Assembly: GCF_020551945.1 (NCBI RefSeq)
Contig: NZ_JAJBZH010000005.1
Span: forward strand, 1-64,000
Source of the DNA: Cellulosimicrobium marinum
GTDB taxonomy: Bacteria > Actinomycetota > Actinomycetes > Actinomycetales > Cellulomonadaceae
Length of the DNA: 64,000 bases
Reading direction: 5' to 3'
Each line of letters starts with the position of its first letter. Within the stretch, counting starts at the first letter, position 1. The notes below the pieces were generated by a model. That model was given only the letters and a program-made list of their open reading frames with translations. It was not told the origin of the DNA and did not search any database. The translations under genes and the position numbers were made by a program. Positions 35,334-42,406 of this stretch are shown here, piece after piece.

Positions 35334-38026
35334 CCGGGCCCGCCACCACGCCCGCGACCACCTCCCTCCTCCGCCCCGCCGCCACCGTCCCGACCGGGCT
35401 GCCCGGCCTGGACCCGCGGTACAGCCACATGCTGCGCGACGCCCGGGGCGCGACCTGGCACTACCTGGACACGGGCCCCGAGCTCGAGCGACGCGGTCTC
35501 GCGCCCGTCGGCACCGTGCTCGCCGTGCACGGCAACCCCACGTGGTCCTACCTGTGGCGGCGGCTCGTGACCGACTCCGTCGCCGCCGCGCACGGCGGCG
35601 CCGCGGCGTGGCGCGTCGTCGCCGTCGACCAGCTCGAGATGGGGCTGTCCGCCCGCACCGGCGAGCCCCGCCCCCTCGCGCGCCGCGTCGCCGACCTGGG
35701 CGCGTTCACCGACGCCCTCGGCCTCGCCGGGCCCGTCGTCACCCTCGGCCACGACTGGGGAGGCGTCGTCTCCCTCGGCTGGGCCGTCGACCACCCCGAC
35801 CTGCTGGCCGGCGTCGCGCTGCTCAACACGGCCGTGCACCAGCCCGACGGTGCCGCGCTGCCCGCGCCGCTGCGCCTCGCGCTCGCCGGGCCGGTGCACC
35901 GGTTCGGCACCCGGACGACGTCCGCCTTCCTCGACACGACGCTCGCCCTGGCACGCCCGCGCCTGGCCGACGACGTCGCGGACGCCTACCGGCTGCCCTA
36001 CCGCACCGCGCAGGACCGCGACGGGATCGAGGGGTTCGTCGCCGACATCCCCGTGGACGCCGCCCACCCCAGCGCGCCCGAGCTCGACCGCGTCGCCGCC
36101 GGCGTCGCGCGGCTCCGCGTGCCCGCCGTGCTGCTGTGGGGACCGCACGACCCGGTGTTCTCCGACCGCTACCTCGACGACCTCGTGCGCCGGCTGCCGC
36201 ACGCGCACGTGCACCGGTTCGCCGACGCCGGTCATCTCGTCGCCGAGGACGCGGACTGGACGCCCGCCGTCCTCGGGTGGCTCGGGGACGAGGTGCTCGC
36301 GCCGACCGGCACCCCCGTCAGCAGTGCCGGGTCCGCGGTGGCCGACGCCGTGACCACGGGTGCCGACGGGGGTGCGGCCTCGCCTTTCGTGCCGCTGTGG
36401 GCAGGGCTCGACGCGCGGGCGGAGGACGACGCACCCGCCGTCCTGGACATGACGGCGACCGGTGCCGACGAGTCCGCCCAGGCCGTGAGCTGGCGGGCGC
36501 TGCACCGGCAGGTGCGACGGGTGGCCGCGGGTCTGCACGCGATCGGGGTGCGCCGGGGCGACCGGGTGTCGCTGCTCGTGGAGCCGGGGCCCACGCTGAC
36601 CGCGCTGGTGTACGCGTGCCTGCGGATCGGGGCCGTCGTGGTGGTCGCCGACGCCGGGCTCGGGGTCCGCGGGCTCACCCGCGCCCAGCGGGGGGCGTGG
36701 CCGCAGTTCGTCGTCGCGCAGACCAAGGGCCTGGCCGCGGCGCGCGCGCTCGGCTGGCCCGGCGTGCGGATCTCCGCCGAGCCGCTCGCGCCCGCGCTCC
36801 GGCGGGCGCTGGGCGTGGCGCACGAGCTCGTCGACGTCGCCCGGGCGGGGGAGGGCGCCTCCCTGCCGCCCGAGCCCGGCCCCGACGAGGAGGCCGCCGT
36901 GCTCTTCACGTCCGGGTCGACGGGCCCGGCCAAGGGTGTCGCCTACTCGCACGCCCGCCTCTCCGCGCTGCGGGACACGCTCGCCGAGCACTTCGACGTC
37001 GGCCCCGACACCGGGCTCGTCACGGGCTTCGCCCCGTTCGCGCTGCTCGGGCCCGCGCTCGGCACCCGGTCGGTGACGCCGCGCATGGACGTCTCCTCGC
37101 CGCGCACGCTCACCGCCCGCGCCGTCGCGGACGCCGTGCGGGCGTCGGACGCACGCATCGTGTTCCTCTCGCCCGCCGCGATCCTCAACGTGGTCGCGAC
37201 GGCCGACGCGCTCGACGCCGCCGACCGCGACGCCCTGGTGCGCGTGCGCACGTTCCTCTCCACGGGCGCGCCGATCTCCGCCGGGCTGCTCGGCTCGGCC
37301 GCCGAGCTCATGCCCGCGGCGACCGCGCACACCCCGTACGGGATGACGGAGTGCCTGCTCGTCACGGACGTCACGCTCGACGGCATCCGCGACGCCGCCG
37401 CGGCCCCGGACGCGGGCGTGTGCGTGGGTCGCCCCGTGCCCGGGGCGGAGGTGCTCGTCAGCGCGCTCGACGACGACGGCGCCGCGACCGGTGCGCCGTC
37501 CGCGGACCCGGGCGTGCTCGGCGAGGTCCTCGTGCGGGCCGGGCACCTCAAGGAGCGCTACGACCGGCTGTGGCTCACCGACCTGGCCGCCGAGCGCGAC
37601 ACCCCGCCCGGGCGCTGGCACCGCACCGGCGACGTCGGGCACCTCGACGCGCAGGGTCGCCTGTGGATCGAGGGGCGGCTCGCGCACGTGCTCCGCACCG
37701 CCGACGGCCCCCTGGCCCCCGTGGGGCCGGAGCAGCACGTGGAGCGCGTGGCGCAGGTGCGACGGGCCGCCGTCGTCGGCGTCGGGCCCGCGGGCGTGCA
37801 GCAGGCGGTCTCGGTGGTCGAGACCGTGCCCGACGCCCGGCGTCCCGGGCTGGCGACCGAGGCGCTGACCGCCGCCGTGCGCGCCGCGTCGCCCGTGCCC
37901 CTCGCGGCGGTGCTCGTCGTGCCGCGCATGCCCACCGACGTGCGGCACAACTCGAAGATCGACCGGGCGCGTCTCGCCGCCTGGGCCGACGGCGTCCTCG
38001 CCGGCGGGCGGGTGGGTCGGCCGTGA
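35330..38026 (+). CDS. oleBC: OleBC fusion: beta-lactone decarboxylase plus beta-lactone synthetase
   Basis: 898 residues. The GTG at 35330 overlaps the oleA stop. Residues about 25-330 are an alpha/beta hydrolase of haloalkane-dehalogenase type, with HGNPTWSYLWR and nucleophile Asp142 in GHDWGG: OleB, which turns cis-beta-lactone into olefin and CO2. Residues about 350-898 are an AMP-forming ligase-like domain with FTSGSTGPAKGVAYSH, TPYGMTE and HNSKIDRARL: OleC, which makes the beta-lactone from the 2-alkyl-3-hydroxyacid. The natural OleB-OleC fusion is known from Micrococcus and other actinobacteria. Confidence 0.94.
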   Translation: MTGPATTPATTSLLRPAATVPTGLPGLDPRYSHMLRDARGATWHYLDTGPELERRGLAPVGTVLAVHGNPTWSYLWRRLVTDSVAAAHGGAAAWRVVAVDQLEMGLSARTGEPRPLARRVADLGAFTDALGLAGPVVTLGHDWGGVVSLGWAVDHPDLLAGVALLNTAVHQPDGAALPAPLRLALAGPVHRFGTRTTSAFLDTTLALARPRLADDVADAYRLPYRTAQDRDGIEGFVADIPVDAAHPSAPELDRVAAGVARLRVPAVLLWGPHDPVFSDRYLDDLVRRLPHAHVHRFADAGHLVAEDADWTPAVLGWLGDEVLAPTGTPVSSAGSAVADAVTTGADGGAASPFVPLWAGLDARAEDDAPAVLDMTATGADESAQAVSWRALHRQVRRVAAGLHAIGVRRGDRVSLLVEPGPTLTALVYACLRIGAVVVVADAGLGVRGLTRAQRGAWPQFVVAQTKGLAAARALGWPGVRISAEPLAPALRRALGVAHELVDVARAGEGASLPPEPGPDEEAAVLFTSGSTGPAKGVAYSHARLSALRDTLAEHFDVGPDTGLVTGFAPFALLGPALGTRSVTPRMDVSSPRTLTARAVADAVRASDARIVFLSPAAILNVVATADALDAADRDALVRVRTFLSTGAPISAGLLGSAAELMPAATAHTPYGMTECLLVTDVTLDGIRDAAAAPDAGVCVGRPVPGAEVLVSALDDDGAATGAPSADPGVLGEVLVRAGHLKERYDRLWLTDLAAERDTPPGRWHRTGDVGHLDAQGRLWIEGRLAHVLRTADGPLAPVGPEQHVERVAQVRRAAVVGVGPAGVQQAVSVVETVPDARRPGLATEALTAAVRAASPVPLAAVLVVPRMPTDVRHNSKIDRARLAAWADGVLAGGRVGRP

Positions 38027-39045
38027 CCGTGCTCGTGACCGGAGCGTCGGGTCTGCTCGGAGGCGCCGTCGCCCGCGCGCTCGTGGCCCGCGGCGACGAC
38101 GTCCGCACGCTCCAGCGCCGCCCCTCCGGGGTGCCCGGCGTGGAGGACGTCCTGGGGTCCGTGACCGACCCGGCGGCCGTCGCGCGCGCCGTCGAGGGCG
38201 TCGACGCGGTCGTGCACCTCGCGGCCAAGGTGTCGCTCGCGGGCGAGCCCGCGGAGTTCCACGCCGTGAACGTCGACGGCACCCGCGCGCTCCTCGACGC
38301 GGCCGAACGCGCCGGGGTCGAGCGGTTCGTGCAGGTGTCCTCACCGTCCGTCGCCCACCTCGGCTCGTCCCTGGTCGGGGCGGGCACGACGCCGGCCGAC
38401 CCCCGCCACGCGCGCGGCGACTACGCGCGCACCAAGGCGGCGGCCGAGCTGCTCGCCCTGGGCCGCGACCGGCGTCGGCGGCCGGGCGGGGCTGAGTTGT
38501 CGGACGGGTCGGGCGGGACCGGGCCGAGCGTCGTCGCCGTGCGCCCGCACATCGTGTGGGGGCCCGGCGACACCCAGCTCGTCGAGCGCGTGCTCGAAAG
38601 GGCGGCAAGCGGGCGCCTTCCCCTGCTGGGACACGGCGCCGCGCTCATCGACACGCTCTACGTCGACAACGCCGCCGACGGCATCCTCGCCGCGCTCGAC
38701 CGCGCCCACGACGTGCACGGCCGCGCGTACGTGCTGACCAACGGCGAGCCCCGCACCGTCGCCGACCTGCTCACCGGCATCTGCCGCGCGGGCGGCGTCG
38801 AGCCGCCGCGGTGGCGCGTGCCGGCCGGTGTCGCGCGCGCCGCGGGCAGCCTCGTCGAAGCCGTCTGGCGCGTCCGCCCGGGCACCGACGAGCCGCCGAT
38901 GACGCGCTTCCTCGCCGAACAGCTGTCCACCGCGCACTGGTTCGACCAGCGGGCCACGCGCCGCGACCTGCGCTGGCAGCCCGCCGTGAGCGTCGACGAG
39001 GGGCTGCGGCGTCTGGCCGCGCACTACGGCGGTACGGCGGCCTGA
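38023..39045 (+). CDS. oleD: OleD, 2-alkyl-3-ketoacid reductase
   Basis: 340 residues. GTG 38023 overlaps the oleBC stop (GTGA). An extended short-chain dehydrogenase with nucleotide-binding TGASGLLGGAV, HLAAKVSLAGEP, the SSPSVAH serine region and a YxxxK pair in DYARTKAAAE. Reduces the OleA product with NADPH, so it acts before OleC even though it is last in the operon. The three genes encode all four Ole activities. After its stop the sequence changes to the lower-GC island. Confidence 0.93.
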   Translation: MTVLVTGASGLLGGAVARALVARGDDVRTLQRRPSGVPGVEDVLGSVTDPAAVARAVEGVDAVVHLAAKVSLAGEPAEFHAVNVDGTRALLDAAERAGVERFVQVSSPSVAHLGSSLVGAGTTPADPRHARGDYARTKAAAELLALGRDRRRRPGGAELSDGSGGTGPSVVAVRPHIVWGPGDTQLVERVLERAASGRLPLLGHGAALIDTLYVDNAADGILAALDRAHDVHGRAYVLTNGEPRTVADLLTGICRAGGVEPPRWRVPAGVARAAGSLVEAVWRVRPGTDEPPMTRFLAEQLSTAHWFDQRATRRDLRWQPAVSVDEGLRRLAAHYGGTAA

Positions 39046-39140
39046 CGTTGGTGGGTCTTCGCGGCCAGGTACGACTCCCTGACCAGGATTGACGCGACTC
39101 CTAGCCTCGGGAGGCCACGCCTCTCGACGAACCTTGCACC

Positions 39141-39359
39141 GAGTTCTGCAATCTGGCCTTCGTCATCGACACGTTCGCGCGGATGATCGTCGGTTGGAAG
39201 GCGAGACGAAACCGAGAGGGGGCCCGGCCGCCGAGACCTGGCGACGCGCCGGAACTCGGACCTGGGCGGCTCATCCATTACAGCGATCCCGACGCTGGGT
39301 ACGTCAGCCTGGCGCTCACCGAGCGGCTGGCCGCACTGGGGATGCGCGCCTCGATGCCG
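39141..39359 (+). pseudogene. IS3-family transposase (OrfB, rve domain) remnant
   Basis: One frame reads CNLAFVIDTFARMIVGWKAR and, after a shortened stretch, LIHYSDPDAGYVSLALTERL. Intact IS3 OrfB proteins have YLAFVIDVFARRIVGW, then H(H/Y)SDRGSQYxSIxYTERL further on. The catalytic second Asp box is degraded (SDPDA) and the spacing is too short, so this is a deleted, dead fragment. No terminal inverted repeats were recognised. The rest of the 39046-39502 gap shows nothing else coherent. It marks the left flank of the island as a site of past transposition. Confidence 0.7.
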
Positions 39360-39502
39360 TTAAGGACGCGCGTCAACGACTCGGAGAACCAGAGAATAGA
39401 TCCTCGAACTGGCCTGTTGTGCTCCGCACCGCTCGAGAAAGAACGTGTGGGTGAGGGCGCGGCGGCGCCAACACCGTTTGCCTACGGGACACGGTTCAAA
39501 TG

Positions 39503-41389
39503 CTAGGACGTGATTTGGTCCGGCGAGTCCGAGGACTTCGCCATCCACCCAAGCAAGATCTCGCCCCTCAGTGCAGGTGACAAATCTCTGGCAACCGATT
39601 CCCAGATTCCGTCGCTAGACTCTCCTGAGCGCACCAATGCCCACAGTGCGGCCATGCGGGTCAGCGGACGTGCTGAAATGGCAGCATCTGTGAGTACGGT
39701 ACGTAGCGCTGGCCGCATTGCGGTCGAGCCGCTTTCGGCGGCGTAAGCCATCCAGGCAGTTACCCAGTCGCTCCCGCCAACATCACCGCTAATCCAGGCC
39801 TTCAACTCTTGCGCGACTTCTGTAGGACGCGAATCTGACATCGCAGCGAAGTATAGCGCGGCCTGCTCAGCCAGGCGTGGGAACCAAGTGACGGCGCGAG
39901 AGACATCGGGCAGATCGACTATACCCTTGCCTACGACGAGGAATGATAGGCACTCCTGAAAGGCCCGTTCCGCTGCTGCAAAATCACCACCTGCTGCGTC
40001 CTTCTTGAGTGCCATTGATAGTTCTCGGAAGTACTCGACGTAACTATCGACAAGTGGTGGAAGAAGCTGCTCTTCGCGACCCGCGAGGGCGTCCTCTATG
40101 CTCACTGTTCCGCGATAAAAGATGTCCCACAAGATTTCCTCGTCAAAGCCGAGTTCGGCCAGGATGGTAGCTACAGTGTCTTCGTCCTCAGTCTGCAGAA
40201 GGGCCTGCTTCAACGCCTCCCGTTGCCGCTCGCGAAGTTGCCCGACGCGGGGGAAGGGCTCCGATGAGACGTTGCGCAAGTACGTCTCTCGGCGCATAAG
40301 TCTGGTCTTCGTCGAGTTGAGACGCAGGCCGAACTGCGCGAGCGCCCCCTCAAGTTGTTCAAGAATGCGTCGCGATTCTGGGATCGAACCCGCTGCGATC
40401 AGATAGTCGTCCGCATAGCGGACAAAGGCTCTGCCCGCACTCTGAAGTTCCCCATCAACGAGGGCGAGCATCGCTGTGGCGAATATATCACTGGCGCGCG
40501 GACCTTGTGGCAGGCCGTCGACTTGACCCATCACTGAATCCAAAAACTGCCTGAGTGCGCGCGAGTATGTGAGGCTGACGCCAAACTTGCTGCGCAGTGC
40601 ACTGGCGAGAAGTTCGTGATCCACGCTTTCATAGAAGCTCTCAACGTCTGCGATAATGAGGTAGTTGGCACCCCACGATCGCGGGGTATCTACAAAACGC
40701 GTGTGAGCTGCGGCTGGCTCGTTGACCCCATGGGCACGCCCGCGTGGCCAGAGCACCTCGCATGGCAGAACGTCGTCCAACCTCTGAGCGATGCTGTCTG
40801 CGAGTGCCTCTAGAATCACTCGATCGAATGGAGCAAGTAGTGCCGCCGGCCTGGTGGTCACGCGCGACTTAGGCACACGGATGCTGTCGGCTCGTTGGGG
40901 AATGTAGGAATGCTCGGCAAACTGGCCGGCGATTGTGGAGACAACGCGTCGTTCAAAATGTGGGCCGACAGTCTGGGTCGGTCGCGGTGGCAGAAGGTCG
41001 CTTGGCTCAAAGGCGTGAGAAATTGACTGTGCCAACTGCTCCCAGGTCAGGATCTGGCCAAGGTAAACCTGTGCCATGCGATCCGAAGCCCAGCTTAGCG
41101 AAAGTGATCCAGCGATCCCGTCGATCATATCGAGGGCTAGGATGCAAGCGTCCTCAACATCATCGCGAGCCTCATTGGCATCGTTTGCGGCGCGTGCGCG
41201 TTCGATGTGGACACGCAAATCCGTCGCCGATAGTCCGGCCATCTGTAGTTCTTGAAGCGCTCGAAAGAGCGCGGGCTCATCTTCGGTTCCGCTGCGCAAG
41301 AGTTGCGCTAGTGTCTGAAGCGCCGAGGCGACGTCAGCTTGAACCAGTGTCGCGTCGCTGCCGTCACTGGAGTGTTCCAGGGTTGACAT
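39503..41389 (-). CDS. reverse transcriptase with long helical C-terminal domain (defence-type RT candidate)
   Basis: 628 residues from ATG 41389. The start was chosen because TAATG overlaps the upstream stop and GGGAG lies 5 bases before it; an ATG at 41410 is weaker. RT motifs are intact: A (LIIADVESFY, D248), B (GLPQGPRASD, 293-296 LPQG), C (FVRYADDYLI, YADD 325-328), D (GLRLNSTKTRLM). An N-terminal helical region (1-140) and a roughly 240-residue Ala/Leu-rich C-terminal part resembling HEAT-type helices flank it. No maturase or endonuclease domain is seen, so a group II intron protein is unlikely. Composition is far less GC-rich than its neighbours. Confidence 0.9.
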   Translation of the reverse strand: MSTLEHSSDGSDATLVQADVASALQTLAQLLRSGTEDEPALFRALQELQMAGLSATDLRVHIERARAANDANEARDDVEDACILALDMIDGIAGSLSLSWASDRMAQVYLGQILTWEQLAQSISHAFEPSDLLPPRPTQTVGPHFERRVVSTIAGQFAEHSYIPQRADSIRVPKSRVTTRPAALLAPFDRVILEALADSIAQRLDDVLPCEVLWPRGRAHGVNEPAAAHTRFVDTPRSWGANYLIIADVESFYESVDHELLASALRSKFGVSLTYSRALRQFLDSVMGQVDGLPQGPRASDIFATAMLALVDGELQSAGRAFVRYADDYLIAAGSIPESRRILEQLEGALAQFGLRLNSTKTRLMRRETYLRNVSSEPFPRVGQLRERQREALKQALLQTEDEDTVATILAELGFDEEILWDIFYRGTVSIEDALAGREEQLLPPLVDSYVEYFRELSMALKKDAAGGDFAAAERAFQECLSFLVVGKGIVDLPDVSRAVTWFPRLAEQAALYFAAMSDSRPTEVAQELKAWISGDVGGSDWVTAWMAYAAESGSTAMRPALRTVLTDAAISARPLTRMAALWALVRSGESSDGIWESVARDLSPALRGEILLGWMAKSSDSPDQITS

Positions 41390-41796
41390 TAGTGCTCCCA
41401 CAGTTTCCATTGGGGCGCTGTGGCCTCCACGAGACTGACGTATCCGCCTCGTGACATTGCTTCAACGGGTTCCACAAGGTGGTGCACCTCGGAGTCTTCG
41501 CGACACGTCAGCAAGGCGTTGCACGGGCCCACATCTAACGCCCAGATTGGATGACGACCGGTGCCGCCGAGACTCTCGGGGCGGCGATGGATCGGTAGGA
41601 AGCGTGGATGCTCCGGCGTCACCGAGAGCCCACCTGTATTTGGGTTGACATCCCCGGACTCGGTGGTTGGGATGTCTCGCTCGCGCACGCCGAGGGTTGC
41701 GCCACCTTGTCCAACCTCCGGCGCGGCTCCGTCCTGCCGCATGGCTCGATACACTGAAGACGAATAGCTGGCGCTCACTTGTCCGTCGTTGGTCAC
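41389..41796 (-). CDS. Tse2-like ADP-ribosyltransferase-fold putative toxin
   Basis: 135 residues from GTG 41796, which lies 7 bases after a TAGTGT box; an in-frame GTG at 41847 is possible. Motif order matches what I know of Tse2-type toxins: VYRAMR (15-20), LGVRERDI (35-42), NPNTGGLSV (51-59), a proline/arginine block (IHRRPESLGGTGRHP), REDS (99-102), HHLVEP (105-110) with a Met and Tyr beyond, and a terminal Trp-rich helix. Similar domains occur in Streptomyces proteins. The toxin role is inference. It overlaps the reverse transcriptase start by one base, so the pair is co-translated. Confidence 0.6.
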   Translation of the reverse strand: MTNDGQVSASYSSSVYRAMRQDGAAPEVGQGGATLGVRERDIPTTESGDVNPNTGGLSVTPEHPRFLPIHRRPESLGGTGRHPIWALDVGPCNALLTCREDSEVHHLVEPVEAMSRGGYVSLVEATAPQWKLWEH

Positions 41797-41803
41797 GGTC
41801 AGA

Positions 41804-41809
41804 ACACTA
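41804..41809 (-). promoter_or_regulatory. -10 box of toxin/RT operon (leaderless)
   Basis: TAGTGT on the minus strand ends 7 bases before GTG 41796, the same spacing as other leaderless genes here. If used, the operon transcript does not include the sequence upstream of 41797. Confidence 0.5.
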
Positions 41810-41910
41810 CCGGGTGGCCGTGACAAGTCGCCCCGCGTGTGAGTCACCCGACCGAGTCGGGGCCGTCAGCCTCGAGCGGACAAGCCTTGTGAAGGCACGA
41901 GACCAGTCGT

Positions 41911-41960
41911 TCGAAGGGTCACGCTCAAGACCACCGATCCACCGCCCAGCACCATCAGGG
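41911..41960. repeat. degenerate repeat block, copy 1
   Basis: Contains tcgaagggtcacg (41911-41923) and caccatcaggg (41950-41960). Both recur in the same order in copy 2, with one mismatch in the first element and none in the second. Confidence 0.5.
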
Positions 41961-42095
41961 TGTGAACGTGATCCTCACAGTCAGTCGAGAGCTACGTGTT
42001 GATGATCGCCTGGCCTCTCCCAGAACGGGCACAGGGTCGACGTTGCTTGGTGCAGTCATCGTGATGCTTCGTCTGGGAGTGTTCGGAAGGTTCAC

Positions 42096-42155
42096 TCGAA
42101 GGATCACGCGGTGACCACTTCACGTATCGGCGACGGCGCTCTACCACCATCAGGG
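42096..42155. repeat. degenerate repeat block, copy 2
   Basis: Contains tcgaaggatcacg (42096-42108) and caccatcaggg (42145-42155), offset by 185 and 195 bases from copy 1. The spacers between the elements differ. Confidence 0.5.
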
Positions 42156-42406
42156 ACTCAACTCGCCAGTACATCCACCAGTCGACCCAGGCACTCGTGA
42201 CTATCTCGACACCGGTTAGACTCCTCAGCGGCCCCGGGCGCGAAGGGTCCGCTCCTAATGCACGAGCCACGCTGGCGACACGATCACCACCCGCATTGGT
42301 ACTGGTAGGTACGTCCAGCGACTACTAAACCGAGACGAGCGAGCACCGCCGCAGGTCTCGGCCGCGGAGAGTCGCGTCGTCCAGCCCGGACCCACCTGGG
42401 AGAACG

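Larger units (their letters stand above)
41810..42406 (-). other. about 600 bases without a convincing gene; possible noncoding RNA
   Basis: No reading in either strand has a recognisable domain; the longest (41992-42270, minus) lacks a good ribosome site. Small hairpins are present, such as cccgac-cga-gtcggg (41847-41861) and gcctt-gtg-aaggc (41884-41896). Two blocks share elements in the same order. The region lies directly upstream of the toxin/RT operon, where several defence RT systems encode a template or partner RNA. That role is a guess. Confidence 0.35.

Noticed and set aside
39360-39548. 62-codon minus-strand reading at the RT 3' end
   Set aside because: Overlaps the last codons of the RT gene in another frame and has no motif.
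39503-41389. Group II intron-encoded protein
   Set aside because: No maturase or HNH domain and no domain V-like hairpin next to the gene.
41992-42270. 92-codon minus-strand reading upstream of the RT operon
   Set aside because: No ribosome site, no recognisable domain, and it overlaps one of the repeated blocks; more likely noncoding. It could be revisited if homologues exist.
39503-42406. Retron
   Set aside because: I could not recognise a paired a1/a2 repeat with a branching-G RNA beside the RT, and the long helical C-terminus is not typical of retron RTs.
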